A stretch of 64,000 nt of DNA, taken from assembly GCF_003008515.1 (NCBI RefSeq), contig NZ_CP027668.1, forward strand, positions 434,001 to 498,000. Reading direction: 5' to 3'. The notes under the pieces are model-generated. The model had not been told where the DNA came from. It saw nothing but the letters and a program-made list of their open reading frames with translations, and ran no database searches. The translations under genes were made by a program, and so were the position numbers. This DNA comes from Phreatobacter cathodiphilus. GTDB taxonomy: Bacteria; Pseudomonadota; Alphaproteobacteria; Rhizobiales; Phreatobacteraceae. The number at the start of each line of letters is the position of its first letter. Positions within the stretch are counted from its first letter, which is position 1. Shown piece after piece: positions 1-9,664 of this stretch.

Positions 1-934
1 GGTCTTCGATGTCCGTACCGCCCCAGCCGATACCGGGATTGGCCACCTGGAAGTAGCGGCCCGGCGTCGACTTGCGTCCCCGCACGCGGATGCCGGCCTG
101 CCGCATGTCCAGCACCTTGCCCGCCTGGTGCTCGGTCAGCACGCCGGTGATGTGGTCGTCGACGACGATGACCTCGTCGACATGGCCGAGCCACTGCTTG
201 GCGAAGATGCCGACGGTCGCCGAGCCGCAGCCCACCCGCATCCGCTGCTCGGGCTTGCCGTCGACGATCGGTGCCTGGTTCGCCGCCACCACCACCTCGT
301 GGCCGCCGTCGATCACCATGGTCACCGGTTCGCCGGCGCAGAGCTTGAGCATGGTGTCGCAGGTGACGTTGCCCTCCTTCTTGGAGCCGCCGGTGAGGTG
401 GCGCACGCCGCCGATGGAGAGCATCTGGCTGCCGTACTCGGCCGTCGTCACGTGGCCGACCTGCTCGCCGCCGACGCGGATGGGCGCGGCCTCCGGGCCG
501 AGGTGCCGGTCGGTGTCGATCTTCACCTTGACGCCGCAATAGCTGAAGATGCCCTCGGTCACGACGGTCACCGTGTCGACGCCCTCGTGAACCGCCGAGA
601 CGATGAAGGGCGCCGGCTTGTAGTCGGGATAGGTGGTGCCGGCGCCGATGGCGGTGACGAAGGTGCGGGAGGGATCCAGCACCTGGCCGTCCCAGTCGTT
701 CTTGCCGAACTCCACCAGCCTGCCGCCCTCCTCTACGGCCCTGGCCAGCAGCACGACCGGGTCGGTGCGTACGAGCTGGCCGTTCTCGTTGGCGTAGCGT
801 GAGCAGGCGCCGGAGCGCCCCGGGCGGATGCGGCACAGGACCGGGCATGCGTCGCAGCGCAGGATGCCGTCGCCTTCCGCGGCGCCGAACTTCTTCGAGC
901 GCGCCTCGAGCGAGAGATGGTCAGTGGCGGTCAT
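1..934 (-). CDS. 6-hydroxynicotinate reductase-like Fe-S protein (C-terminus cut by window edge)
   Basis: The first 311 residues are present and the frame runs off the left edge. The ATG at 934 follows AAGGAGGT with good spacing. The N-terminus has a cysteine cluster CDACPVLC (C27, C30, C34) followed by C44, as expected for an iron-sulfur site. From memory of the family this resembles proteins annotated as 6-hydroxynicotinate reductase (EC 1.3.7.1), which reduces 6-hydroxynicotinate to 1,4,5,6-tetrahydro-6-oxonicotinate using reduced ferredoxin. It lies downstream of, and codirectional with, the molybdenum hydroxylase and hydantoinase genes, which suits a reductive N-heterocycle pathway. The true substrate is inferred. 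The 250-bp upstream gap with a large inverted repeat may give it separate expression. Confidence 0.62.
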   Translation of the reverse strand, partial: MTATDHLSLEARSKKFGAAEGDGILRCDACPVLCRIRPGRSGACSRYANENGQLVRTDPVVLLARAVEEGGRLVEFGKNDWDGQVLDPSRTFVTAIGAGTTYPDYKPAPFIVSAVHEGVDTVTVVTEGIFSYCGVKVKIDTDRHLGPEAAPIRVGGEQVGHVTTAEYGSQMLSIGGVRHLTGGSKKEGNVTCDTMLKLCAGEPVTMVIDGGHEVVVAANQAPIVDGKPEQRMRVGCGSATVGIFAKQWLGHVDEVIVVDDHITGVLTEHQAGKVLDMRQAGIRVRGRKSTPGRYFQVANPGIGWGGTDIED

Positions 935-971
935 GGCGACCTCCTTGAAATTGTGCGCTCTGCAACAGCCA

Positions 972-1139
972 AGTGCGTCCTTCGAGGCTCGCTGCGCTCG
1001 CACCTCAGGATGAGGGAGGCTTGAGACCTGTAGCAGCCGTCGCCCCAGGTGCGCGGCGCTCCGACTGGCAGCCTCTGTTGCCATGCACCCGACCTCCTCA
1101 TCCTGAGGTGCGAGCGCAGCGAGCCTCGAAGGACGCACT
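972..1139. repeat. Perfect 44-bp inverted repeat with 80-bp spacer
   Basis: Arms 972-1015 and 1096-1139 are exact reverse complements. Each arm contains an internal palindromic core (GGCTCGCTGCGCTCGCACC). The element fills the gap between the hydroxylase stop and the reductase start. A second, less perfect copy occurs at 21077-21272, so this is a dispersed family resembling the short palindromic repeats common in Bradyrhizobium and relatives. As RNA it would form a very stable stem in the operon transcript. Confidence 0.9.
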
Positions 1140-1184
1140 CGGGTCGTGCAGGGTGACCGGTCAAGCAATGAGGCAGCCGCACGC

Positions 1185-3941
1185 TCATTCCGCCGCCTCC
1201 CTCTGGCCCTGCATCGCAGCCCACAGCTTGTGCGGCAGGACCGGCACCTCGGTCATGCGCACGCCGACCGCGTGGCGGATGGCGCCGAGGATGGCCGGGG
1301 CGGTCGCGACGAGCGCGGGCTCGCCGACGCCCTTGGCCCCATACGGCCCCTCCGGCTCGGTGTCCTCGACGAGGTGGATGGTGATCTCCGGCATGTCGCC
1401 GGCCGTGGGAACGAGGTAGTCGTGCAGGTTCTCTGTGCGGCCCGGGAGATATTCCTCCATCAGCGCCAGGCCCAGCCCCTGCGCGATGCCGCCGTGGATC
1501 TGGCCCTCGGTCAGTGTCGGGTTGATGGCGCGGCCCACGTCGTGGGCGGCGACGATGCGCGTCACCTTCACCGTGCCGAGCAGGCGGTCCACCTCCACCT
1601 CGGCCACCTGCGCGGCGAAGCCATAGGTGGCGTAGGGGATGCCCTGGCCTTTGGCGTCGAGGGCGGTGGTCGGCGGGTCGTATTCGCCGTCGCCCATGAG
1701 CACGATGCCCGCCGCGTCGGCGGCGAGGCCCGAGAGGTCGATGGTGCGGCTCGCCTCGCCGTCCTCCACGGTCAGCCTGTCACCGACGAGCGCGAGCCGC
1801 GCGGCGGGGCCGGCATTGGCCAGCGCCAGGATCTTCGCGCGGAGATCGGCGCCCGCGAGTTTGGCGGCGTTCCCTGAGACGAAGGTCTGGCGCGAGGCGG
1901 AGGTCTTGCCGGCGTCGAAGGTGCGGTCGGTGTCGCCGATGACGAAGCCGAAGGCCTGGGGCGGCAGTCCCAGCGCATCCGCCGCGATCTGCAGCAGGAC
2001 GGTGGACGATCCCTGGCCGATGTCGACGGCGCCGTTGAGGAAGGTCAGCCGCCCGTCGCGGGTGAGCGTGATCCGCATCTTCGACGGGTTGGACATGGAG
2101 GTGTTGCCGCAGCCGTACCACATGCAGGCGACGCCTACGCCGCGCGCGGTGCGGCCACCTTTCGCATTGTGCGCGGCGGCTTCCGCCATCAGCCGGTCGT
2201 AGTCCGCCTTCACCGCGTCGAGGCAGTCCGGCAGTCCGGCGGAGGCGTGGAGGATCTGCCCGGTCGGGGTCCTGTCGCCGTGGCCGATGGCGTTGACGCG
2301 GCGGATCTGCCAGCGGTCGAGCCCGAGGCGCTCCGCGAGATCGTCGATCAGCGTCTCGCCGGCGATCGCCGCCTGCGGCACGCCGAAGCCGCGGAAGGCG
2401 CCCGCCGGCACCTCGTTGGTGTGGACGGCGCGGGTGGCGTTGCGCACATGCGGCACCTTGTAGGGGCCGGTTGCGTGGACCGGCACGCGGTTCGCCACCG
2501 TCGGCCCCCAGGAGGCATAGGCACCCGTGTTGAAGTCGCCGGTCATCTCGTAGGCGGTGAAGCGGCCCTCCCGGTCCGCCGACATCCGCGCCTGGATCTT
2601 CGAAGGGTGACGCTTGGTGGTGGAGGCCATGCTCTCGGTGCGCGAATAGACGATGCGCACTGGCTTTTTGGTCAGCCAGGCGGCAACCGCGATCAGCGGT
2701 TGGATGGAGACGTCGAGCTTGCCGCCGAAACCGCCGCCGCAGGCGGTCGGGATGATGCGGACCTGGGCCATCGGCACGCCGACGACGCGGGCGACCTCCT
2801 CCTGATCCATCACCGCGGCCTGGGTGCAGGCGGTGACTTCAATTCGATCTCCGACCCTAACCGCGTAACCCGCCTCGGGCTCGATATAGGCGTGCTCGAC
2901 GAAGCCGGTGCGGAAACGGCCCTCGGCGGTGGCGGCGCCGAGCTTGTGGCCCTCGGCGACGTCGCCGGTCTCGAGATAGCCGCGGGTCAGCACGTTGTCG
3001 GGAATGTTGGCGTGGAGCGGCGTCGCGCCCGCGGCCAGCGCCGCCTCGACGCCGATCAGCGCTGGCTCCACCTGCCAGGTGATCGGCAGGTCGGCATCGG
3101 CGATGCCCTCCACCGCCCCGCGCGTGCCGACGAGCGCAAGGATCGCCTCGCCCCGATAGCGCACGAAGCCGGGCGCCAGCACCGGCTGGTCCTTGATGGT
3201 TGGGAAGATGCCGAAGGCATTGGCGCCGGGAATGTCCGAGGCGGTGAGGATGGCTTCCAGCCCCGGATGAGCGGCCTTCACCGCGGCGAGATCGCCGAGG
3301 GTGAAGCGCGCCCGCGCATGGGGCGAGCGCACGGCGCGCAGCCACAGCGCGCCCTCCGGTGCGTAATCCGCGCCGAAACGGTCGGTGCCCTGCACCTTCG
3401 GCAGCCCGTCGGCGCGGGCGATGCGGGTACCGACCGCGCAGCCCGCCTCCGCCACGGGTGCATAGGCGTTGGCGCCGCGCGCCACCGCGTCGATGGCCTC
3501 GATGATCTTGGCATAGCCGGTGCAGCGGCAGAGCACGCCGCCGATGCCGTCCTCGATCTCGCCGCGGCCGGGGGAAGGGTTGCGAGTGAGGAGATCCGCC
3601 GCCGCCATGATCATGCCCGGCGTGCAGATGCCGCACTGGGCCGCGCCGGCGGCCAGGAAGGCCGCGCGCAGCCGGTCGATGAGAGGGTCCGAGGCCTCGA
3701 TGGTGGTGATGGCGCGGCCCTCCGCCTGAGCCGTGGCGACGAGGCAGGCGCAGACCTGCTCGCCGTCCATCAGCACGGTGCAGGCGCCGCAGTCGCCGGC
3801 GTCGCAGCCGATCTTGGTGCCGGTGAGCCCCAGGCCTTCGCGCAGCGTGTCGGCGAGGCTGGCGAAGGGCTCGGCCTGAACCGGATGGGTGGTTCCGTTG
3901 ACGGTGAGCCTGACCGGCGTGGCAGCGGGACGGTCGAGCAT
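1185..3941 (-). CDS. Molybdenum hydroxylase, fused 2Fe-2S and molybdopterin subunits (xanthine dehydrogenase family)
   Basis: A 918-residue fusion. Residues 1-160 form the small subunit, with a plant-type 2Fe-2S site (C46, C51, C54, C66) and the second cluster motifs QCGICTPGM and CRCTGY. Residues from about 165 form the large molybdopterin subunit with GGGFGGK, AFRGFG and DIGQGS motifs and the catalytic glutamate in KGVGEPA near residue 874. The family hydroxylates N-heterocycles or aldehydes using water as oxygen donor. The FAD subunit is encoded immediately upstream and coupled by a TGATG overlap at 3939-3943. Given the neighbours, a nicotinate-like or other azaarene substrate is plausible; xanthine or aldehyde oxidation is the alternative. 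No XdhC-type maturation gene is visible. Confidence 0.9.
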   Translation of the reverse strand: MLDRPAATPVRLTVNGTTHPVQAEPFASLADTLREGLGLTGTKIGCDAGDCGACTVLMDGEQVCACLVATAQAEGRAITTIEASDPLIDRLRAAFLAAGAAQCGICTPGMIMAAADLLTRNPSPGRGEIEDGIGGVLCRCTGYAKIIEAIDAVARGANAYAPVAEAGCAVGTRIARADGLPKVQGTDRFGADYAPEGALWLRAVRSPHARARFTLGDLAAVKAAHPGLEAILTASDIPGANAFGIFPTIKDQPVLAPGFVRYRGEAILALVGTRGAVEGIADADLPITWQVEPALIGVEAALAAGATPLHANIPDNVLTRGYLETGDVAEGHKLGAATAEGRFRTGFVEHAYIEPEAGYAVRVGDRIEVTACTQAAVMDQEEVARVVGVPMAQVRIIPTACGGGFGGKLDVSIQPLIAVAAWLTKKPVRIVYSRTESMASTTKRHPSKIQARMSADREGRFTAYEMTGDFNTGAYASWGPTVANRVPVHATGPYKVPHVRNATRAVHTNEVPAGAFRGFGVPQAAIAGETLIDDLAERLGLDRWQIRRVNAIGHGDRTPTGQILHASAGLPDCLDAVKADYDRLMAEAAAHNAKGGRTARGVGVACMWYGCGNTSMSNPSKMRITLTRDGRLTFLNGAVDIGQGSSTVLLQIAADALGLPPQAFGFVIGDTDRTFDAGKTSASRQTFVSGNAAKLAGADLRAKILALANAGPAARLALVGDRLTVEDGEASRTIDLSGLAADAAGIVLMGDGEYDPPTTALDAKGQGIPYATYGFAAQVAEVEVDRLLGTVKVTRIVAAHDVGRAINPTLTEGQIHGGIAQGLGLALMEEYLPGRTENLHDYLVPTAGDMPEITIHLVEDTEPEGPYGAKGVGEPALVATAPAILGAIRHAVGVRMTEVPVLPHKLWAAMQGQREAAE

Positions 3942-4804
3942 CAGGCGGCCCTCCGGGCGGCGGGGGAGGCGAGGTCGGCGAGGGCGTCGCGCACCAGCGC
4001 CTCGGCCGCCGCGCGGCGATAGGCGGCGGTGGCGCGCACGTCGTCGATGGGCTGCAAGGCGGCGAGGTGGTCGCTGATCACGAGCCCTGCGGCTTCAGCG
4101 AGGGGCCGGCCGACGAGCGCCACCTCCAGCGCCGTCAGCCGCTGTGCCACGGCCGAGCAGGCGCCGACCGCGATGCGTGCGGCGGTGATCCTGCCGGCCT
4201 CGTCCGTGGCGATCACGGCGGCGACCATGGCGATGGAGATGACGAGATATTTGCGCGCGCCGAGCTTGAGGAAGGTCGAGCGCGCGCCGGCGAGCTTCGG
4301 CACGATGAGCGCCGTGACGATCTCGTCGGGCGCCAGCGCCGTCGTGCGATAGCCGGTCGAGAAGGCCTGAACGGGGAGGGCGCGCGTGCCAGCCTTGCCG
4401 ACGACCTCAACCATGGCGTCGAGCGCCATGAGGTTCGGGATGCCGTCGCCGGCCGGCGAGGCGGTGACGAGATTGCCCGCGAGCGTGCCGAGGTTCTGCA
4501 CCTGCAGGCCGCCGACCTCCCGCGCCGCGCGGCGCCAGCCGTCGAAGAGCGGCGGCAGGTCGGCGCGGGCAAGGTCGCTCCAGGTGGTGAGCGCGCCGAG
4601 GCGGACGTGATCGGCCTCCTCGGCGATGCCCTTCAGGCCGGGCACGGCGGTGATGTCGAGGATCGGCTTGTGGGCCGGGTCGCCCCAGGCCCGCCGGGCG
4701 GTGCGGACGGGATAGACGTCGGTGCCGCCGGCGAGCACGGTCACGTCTTTCCCGGCCTTGATGGCGATGGCCTCGGCGAGGCTGGTCGGACGAAAATAGC
4801 TCAT
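3941..4804 (-). CDS. FAD-binding subunit of the molybdenum hydroxylase
   Basis: This 287-residue protein has the FAD_binding_5/CO-dehydrogenase flavoprotein fold. It shows AGGTDVYP near the N-terminus and a NLGTLAGNLVTASPAGD flavin-contact segment. It would pass electrons from the Fe-S clusters of the fused partner to an acceptor. I chose the ATG at 4804 (MSYFRPTS) because it overlaps the hyuB stop as TGATG; an in-frame upstream start would add only six residues. Its own stop overlaps the next ATG in the same way, so the three genes are translationally coupled. Confidence 0.9.
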   Translation of the reverse strand: MSYFRPTSLAEAIAIKAGKDVTVLAGGTDVYPVRTARRAWGDPAHKPILDITAVPGLKGIAEEADHVRLGALTTWSDLARADLPPLFDGWRRAAREVGGLQVQNLGTLAGNLVTASPAGDGIPNLMALDAMVEVVGKAGTRALPVQAFSTGYRTTALAPDEIVTALIVPKLAGARSTFLKLGARKYLVISIAMVAAVIATDEAGRITAARIAVGACSAVAQRLTALEVALVGRPLAEAAGLVISDHLAALQPIDDVRATAAYRRAAAEALVRDALADLASPAARRAA

Positions 4805-6507
4805 CAGCCCCTCCGTCCCCACAGGGTCTCGGCCTCGGCCGCGGTGTAGTAGCCACGCGCCACGTCGCGGGCGACGGCGGCGGGATCGCGCTTCGCCGGG
4901 TCGCCGTAGCCGCCGCCGCCGGGCGTCATCACCTCGACCCGGTCGCCGGCGCGGATGCGCAAGCCCTGGTCCTTGGACAGGTGCTCGGGAATGGTCGTCT
5001 CGGTCCCGCGGTGGATCTTCACGACGTTCGGCGCGCCGTCCTTGCCGCCGAGCACGCCCGGCGGGCCGAAGCGGCCGTGGTCCATGACGAAGGAGGCGCG
5101 CGCCTCGCCGCGCAGCAGCTCCACCTCGTAGTGCACGCCGAAGCCGCCGCGCGCCTTGCCGGCGCCGCCCGAGCCCTCGCGCAGGGCGAAGCGGCGGAAC
5201 AGCACGGGATAATACTGCTCCATCACCTCCACCGGCGCGGTCTTGGAGATGCCGATGGTCGAGCAGCCGTTGGTCAGGCCGTCATGGGCGGCGTTGCCGC
5301 CATAGCCGCCGCCGGTGATCTGGTACATGACATAGCCGGCCTTTTTCGCCGGGTCGAAGCCGCCCAGGGCGAAATTGCCGGAGGTCCCCGCCGGCGCCGC
5401 CGTCACCTTGTCGGGAATGGCCTGGACGAGGGCGAGGAACACCGCCTCGGCAATGCGCTGCGACACCTCCGCCGCGCAGCCCGAGACGGGGCGCGGATAT
5501 TGCGCGTCGAGGAAAGTGCCTTCGGGTTTGAGGACGGTCAGCGGCTCGAAGGCGCCGGAATTGATCGGCACGTCCGGGAAGATGTGCTTCACGCCGAGAT
5601 AGACCGAGGAGCAGGTGGTGGCGAAGACCGAGTTCATCGGCCCCTGGCAGGGCGGGGACGACTCGGAGAAATCGAAGGTCATCGTCTCGCCGGCCTTGGT
5701 GACGGTGAGGGCGATCCGCAGCGGCTCGTTCACGACGCCGTCGGAATCGACGAAGCTTTCCGAGCGGTAGACGCCGTCGGGAATGGCCCGGATCTCCGCC
5801 CGCATCCGCTCGGCCGAGCGGGCGCGGATCTGGCGGATCGCCTCGTCCAGAGTCGCGGTTCCGTATTTCGCCACGAGGTCCATCAGTCGGGTTTCGCCCA
5901 CCAGCAGCGCCGCCGCCTGGGCCTTGATGTCGCCGATGCGCTGGTCGGCGATGCGGATGTTGGAGGAGATGATCGCGAAGATCTCCTGGTCCATCGCGCC
6001 GCGCTTGAACAGCTTCACCGGCGGCAGGCGGAGGCCCTCCTGCTCGACCTCGGTGGCATGGGCCGAGAAGCCGCCCGGCACCATGCCGCCGATGTCCGGC
6101 CAGTGGCCGGTGTTCTGCAGCCAGCAGAACAGCGCGCCGTCGACGAAGACCGGCTTGGCGAAGCGCACGTCCATGAGGTGCGTGCCGCCGAGATAGGGGT
6201 CGTTGACGATGTAGATGTCGCCGGGCTCCGGCTTGCCCGCCTTGCCCTCGCCGATCAGGCGGATGATGTGGCCGGTCGAGTGCTGCATCGTGCCGACGAA
6301 GACCGGCAGGCCGAATTCGCCCTGCGAAATCAGCGCGCCGGTGTCGCGGTCGTAGATGCCGTCGGCGCGGTCGTCGGCTTCCGCGATGACGGGCGAGAAG
6401 GCCGAGCGCGAGAAGGCGATGTCCATCTCGTTGCAGACCTGCTGCAGGCCGGCCTGGATGACCGCGAGGGTGAGGGCGTCGATGACGGTGGGGGTGTGGA
6501 GGGTCAT
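4804..6507 (-). CDS. hyuB: Hydantoinase B / oxoprolinase family protein
   Basis: At 567 residues this matches the usual HyuB length. It has typical sequence such as NDPYLGGTHLMDV and a Gly-rich C-terminus ending in TPGGGGYGDP. HyuA-HyuB pairs perform ATP-dependent hydrolysis of cyclic amides (hydantoins, 5-oxoproline, carbapenam-like lactams). The ATG at 6507 follows GGAGG. The partner hyuA lies 181 bp upstream, across a palindromic repeat. Next to a ring hydroxylase and a ring reductase, the likely job is opening a lactam produced from an N-heterocycle; this role is inference. Confidence 0.9.
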   Translation of the reverse strand: MTLHTPTVIDALTLAVIQAGLQQVCNEMDIAFSRSAFSPVIAEADDRADGIYDRDTGALISQGEFGLPVFVGTMQHSTGHIIRLIGEGKAGKPEPGDIYIVNDPYLGGTHLMDVRFAKPVFVDGALFCWLQNTGHWPDIGGMVPGGFSAHATEVEQEGLRLPPVKLFKRGAMDQEIFAIISSNIRIADQRIGDIKAQAAALLVGETRLMDLVAKYGTATLDEAIRQIRARSAERMRAEIRAIPDGVYRSESFVDSDGVVNEPLRIALTVTKAGETMTFDFSESSPPCQGPMNSVFATTCSSVYLGVKHIFPDVPINSGAFEPLTVLKPEGTFLDAQYPRPVSGCAAEVSQRIAEAVFLALVQAIPDKVTAAPAGTSGNFALGGFDPAKKAGYVMYQITGGGYGGNAAHDGLTNGCSTIGISKTAPVEVMEQYYPVLFRRFALREGSGGAGKARGGFGVHYEVELLRGEARASFVMDHGRFGPPGVLGGKDGAPNVVKIHRGTETTIPEHLSKDQGLRIRAGDRVEVMTPGGGGYGDPAKRDPAAVARDVARGYYTAAEAETLWGRRG

Positions 6508-6542
6508 GCGGCCTCCTGCTGCGTTCCGAGAGCCAAGCGCAT

Positions 6543-6655
6543 TTCCCCTCCCCCCGCTTGCGGAGGGGAGGGGTCAGGGGTGGGGGGAGAAGTTTGTGGA
6601 AGCTCGTATGCCCCCCACCCTAACCCTCCCCACCGCTGCGCGGGGGGAGGGGAAT
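6543..6655. repeat. Imperfect GC-rich inverted repeat between hyuA and hyuB
   Basis: Two imperfect complementary arms of the form CCCCTCC...GGAGGGGAGGGG and CCCTCCCC...GGGGAGGGG flank about 30 bases. This belongs to the same general class as the elements at 8791-8910 and 15911-16068. It fills the gap between hyuA and hyuB. Confidence 0.75.
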
Positions 6656-6688
6656 GGAGAGGACGGCGCGAACGTGGGAAGGTGCTGC

Positions 6689-8728
6689 TCATACCTTCAC
6701 CCTGAGGTTCCCGATGGCATCCACCGTCGCGACGGCACCCGGCTCGATCACCGTCGTGGCGTCGATCTGCTGGATGACGGCCGGGCCGGTGACCACGGCG
6801 CCGATGGGCAGCGCGTCGCGCGAATAGACCTTGGCGTCCCACCAGCGTCCGTCGGCATGGACCTGCCGCTCGCCGATGACGGCGCCCGCGACGTCCGCCG
6901 CCCGCGCGGCGGGATCGAGCAGGGCGGAGAGCGGGAAGGCGCGCCGCCGGCCGATGACCGAGGTCACGAGATTGACCAGCACGGCGCGGATCTCCGGCAG
7001 CCGCACCTGGAAGCGGTGGAAATAGGCCGCCTCGAAGGCCGCCTGGATCTCCTCGCGCGTCACGTCGGGCGAGGCGAGCGGCACGCGGATGAGATGGGTC
7101 TGGCCGCGGAACTGCATGTCGGCGCCGTGGATGACCAGCGTCTCCTCGATCTCCGCCTTCTCCTCCTCGACCACGGCGAGGGCGCTGTCGCGTTGCGCCG
7201 TCATCAGCCGCTTGACCTCGCCCATGTCGACCTGGTCGAGCGGCCTGTTCACGGTGTTGACGCGGTCCTGGCGCAGGTCCGCGACGAGGCATCCCAGCGC
7301 ATTGGTGAGACCGGGGCGCGCCGGCACCAGCACCTCGGGAATTCCGAGTTCGCGGGCGAGCGCCACGGCATGGAGGGGGCCTGCGCCGCCGAAGGCGAAG
7401 AGCACGAAGTCGCGGGGGTCGTAGCCCCGTGACAGCGACACCATGCGGATGGCACCGGACATATGGACGTTGCCGAGGCGGATGACGGCGGCTGCCGCCT
7501 CCTCGACGCTCATGCCCAGCGGCTGGGCCAGATCCCGCTCGAAGACAGAGCGGATGTCGGCGAGCGACACCTTGCCCTGCACCGCGGTGAGCCGGTCGGG
7601 GTCGAGGCGGCCGAGGATGAGGTTGGCGTCGGTGATGGTCGGCCGCGTGCCGCCGCGCCCATAGCAGATCGGCCCGGGCTCCGAGCCGGCCGAATGCGGG
7701 CCGACCTGCAGCATCCCCGCCGCGTTCACCGAGGCGATGGAGCCGCCGCCGGCACCGACCGTCCGCACGTCCACCATGGGCAGGTGGATCGGCAGGCCGT
7801 AATCGATGGTCAGCTCCGCCGAGACCTCCGGCACGCCGCCATGGATCAGCGCCACGTCGGTGGAGGTGCCGCCCATGTCGTAGGTGATGGCGTTGGTGAG
7901 CCCGGACTGGGCGAGCGTCGCCGCCGCCGCCATGACGCCCGAGGCGGGGCCGGACATCACCGTCTTCGCCGCCTCGCGCGCCACCAGCGTCGCCGGCACC
8001 GTGCCGCCGTTGCCGTTCATGACGAGAAGGTCGCGGGAAAAGCCCTTGGCGGAGAGGTCGGCCTGCAGCCGCTGCACATAGCGGTCGAGGATTGGCTGCA
8101 CGGCGGCGTTCACGCTCGCCGTCGTGCCGCGCTCGTACTCGCGATATTCCGACAGGAGTTCGTGGCCGAGGGTGACATAGCCGTTCGGCCAGACGCTGCG
8201 GACGATCTCGCCGGCGCGCAGCTCATGCTCCGGATTGGCGTAGGAATGCAGGAAATGGACGACGATGGCCTCGCAGCCGGCGGCGGCCAGCGCCTCCGCC
8301 TCGCGCCTGACGGCGGCTTCGTCGAGAGGGGTGACGACCTCTCCCAGCGCATTCATGCGCTCGGCCACCTCGCGGCGAAAGGGCCGCTCGATCAGCGGCT
8401 CGAAGGTGCCGGTCATGCCATAGGCGCGCGGGCGGGTGCGGCGCCCGAGTTCGAGAATGTCGCGGAAGCCCTCGGTGGTGATGAGGCCGACCTTGGCGAC
8501 CTTGCGCTCCAGCACCGCATTGGTGGTGGCCGTGGTGCCGTGAATGATGAGGTCGAGGTCGGCCGGGCCGACCCCCGCCGCCTCGATGGCCTTCACCACG
8601 CCCACCGCCTGGTTGGCGATGCTGGTCGGCACCTTGGCGAGCTTCACGGTCACGCTCGTCCCCTCCTGCTCGGTCAGGAGCAGGTCGGTGAAGGTGCCTC
8701 CAACGTCGATGCCGGCAACGCGCCTCAA
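6689..8728 (-). CDS. hyuA: Hydantoinase A / 5-oxoprolinase-type ATPase subunit
   Basis: A 679-residue protein with the ASKHA-type phosphate loop GIDVGGTFTD near residue 6 and a central TYDMGGTSTDVALI segment. It is the ATP-using subunit partnering HyuB in cyclic amide opening. The start codon is TTG at 8728; AAGGA about seven bases upstream supports it and no better start lies nearby. An operator-like palindrome lies 14 bases upstream (8742-8759). It follows livF with a 207-bp gap containing a perfect 27-bp inverted repeat. Confidence 0.92.
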   Translation of the reverse strand: MRRVAGIDVGGTFTDLLLTEQEGTSVTVKLAKVPTSIANQAVGVVKAIEAAGVGPADLDLIIHGTTATTNAVLERKVAKVGLITTEGFRDILELGRRTRPRAYGMTGTFEPLIERPFRREVAERMNALGEVVTPLDEAAVRREAEALAAAGCEAIVVHFLHSYANPEHELRAGEIVRSVWPNGYVTLGHELLSEYREYERGTTASVNAAVQPILDRYVQRLQADLSAKGFSRDLLVMNGNGGTVPATLVAREAAKTVMSGPASGVMAAAATLAQSGLTNAITYDMGGTSTDVALIHGGVPEVSAELTIDYGLPIHLPMVDVRTVGAGGGSIASVNAAGMLQVGPHSAGSEPGPICYGRGGTRPTITDANLILGRLDPDRLTAVQGKVSLADIRSVFERDLAQPLGMSVEEAAAAVIRLGNVHMSGAIRMVSLSRGYDPRDFVLFAFGGAGPLHAVALARELGIPEVLVPARPGLTNALGCLVADLRQDRVNTVNRPLDQVDMGEVKRLMTAQRDSALAVVEEEKAEIEETLVIHGADMQFRGQTHLIRVPLASPDVTREEIQAAFEAAYFHRFQVRLPEIRAVLVNLVTSVIGRRRAFPLSALLDPAARAADVAGAVIGERQVHADGRWWDAKVYSRDALPIGAVVTGPAVIQQIDATTVIEPGAVATVDAIGNLRVKV

Positions 8729-8741
8729 GGTCTCGTCCTTT

Positions 8742-8759
8742 TCATTCGCCTACGAACGG
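8742..8759 (-). promoter_or_regulatory. Operator-like palindrome upstream of hyuA
   Basis: TCATTCGC-CT-ACGAACGG is an imperfect dyad with 8-bp half-sites and a 2-bp spacer, 14 bases before the hyuA start. It is a variant of the sites at 13811-13828 (livK) and 30277-30294 (fpr). The TNGTNNACNA-like core resembles operators of GntR-type repressors, but the regulator is unknown. Confidence 0.5.
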
Positions 8760-8790
8760 TGCGGTCGGGACCGCACCATCCGGGTAGGCT

Positions 8791-8910
8791 CACCCTCCCC
8801 TGGAGGGGGAGGGTCGGCGCCGAGAGGCGCCGGGGTGGGGTGAGGACGGCGGGGTCACCCCACCCCGTCCTCGCTTCGCTCGTCCGACCCTCCCCCTCCA
8901 GGGGAGGGTG
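8791..8910. repeat. Perfect 27-bp inverted repeat between livF and hyuA
   Basis: Arms 8791-8817 and 8884-8910 are exact reverse complements. Each arm is itself near-palindromic (ACCCTCCCCTGGAGGGGG). It sits between the transporter and enzyme parts of the operon and could attenuate transcription or stabilise the upstream mRNA. Confidence 0.85.
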
Positions 8911-8935
8911 AAAGCGGCGGACCGGCCGGCTGCGC

Positions 8936-9664
8936 TCACACGCTGAGATAGGCTTCCCTGATCTCGTCGTTGGCCTCGAGGTCCTCCGTCGTCCCCTCGT
9001 AGCGAATGGCGCCCTTCTCGATGACATAGGCGCGGTCCGACACGGCGGAGGCGAAGTAGAGGTTCTGCTCGGAGAGCAGCACCGCGATGCCCTGTGCCTT
9101 CATGGCGAGCACGGCATCGGCCATCTGCTCGACGATGACGGGGGCGAGGCCCTCCGACGGCTCGTCCAGCAGCACGGCGTGCGGGTTGCCCATCAGCGTG
9201 CGGGCTATGGTCAGCATCTGCTGTTCGCCGCCCGACATGGCCGAGGCGCGGCGGCCCTTCATCTCCGCGAGGTTGGGGAAGATGGCGAAGAGCCTGTCCA
9301 GCGACCAGGGCTCCTTGCCGGGGCTGCCTGCCGCCGACTTCCGGCCGACCTCGAGGTTCTCGTACACGGTGAGATCGGTGAAGATGCGCCGGTCCTCGGG
9401 CACATAGCCGAGGCCGAGCCGGGCGATGCGGTAGGGCTGCCAGCCGGTGACGTCCTGGCCCTCGAAGGTGACGGTGCCGGCCTGCGACGGCACGACGCCC
9501 ATGATCGCCTTCAGCGTCGTCGACTTGCCCGCGCCGTTGCGGCCCATCAGCGCCACGACCTCGCCGGCGCGCAGCGTCACGTCGACGCCGAACAGCACCT
9601 GCGCATGGCCATAGGCGGCGGCGATGCCGCGCGTCTCCAAGATGGTGGTGGAGGCCGTCGACAT
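8936..9664 (-). CDS. livF: Branched-chain amino acid-type ABC transporter ATPase LivF
   Basis: A 242-residue ATPase with Walker A GRNGAGKST, signature MSGGEQQML and Walker B AVLLDEPSEGLAP, diagnostic of LivF. The start at 9664 overlaps the livG stop as TGATG. It energises HAAT-family import with LivG. Such systems in alphaproteobacteria carry amino acids but also amides, urea and aromatic or heterocyclic acids. Operon context suggests the substrate feeds the downstream hydroxylase, reductase and hydantoinase. Confidence 0.95.
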   Translation of the reverse strand: MSTASTTILETRGIAAAYGHAQVLFGVDVTLRAGEVVALMGRNGAGKSTTLKAIMGVVPSQAGTVTFEGQDVTGWQPYRIARLGLGYVPEDRRIFTDLTVYENLEVGRKSAAGSPGKEPWSLDRLFAIFPNLAEMKGRRASAMSGGEQQMLTIARTLMGNPHAVLLDEPSEGLAPVIVEQMADAVLAMKAQGIAVLLSEQNLYFASAVSDRAYVIEKGAIRYEGTTEDLEANDEIREAYLSV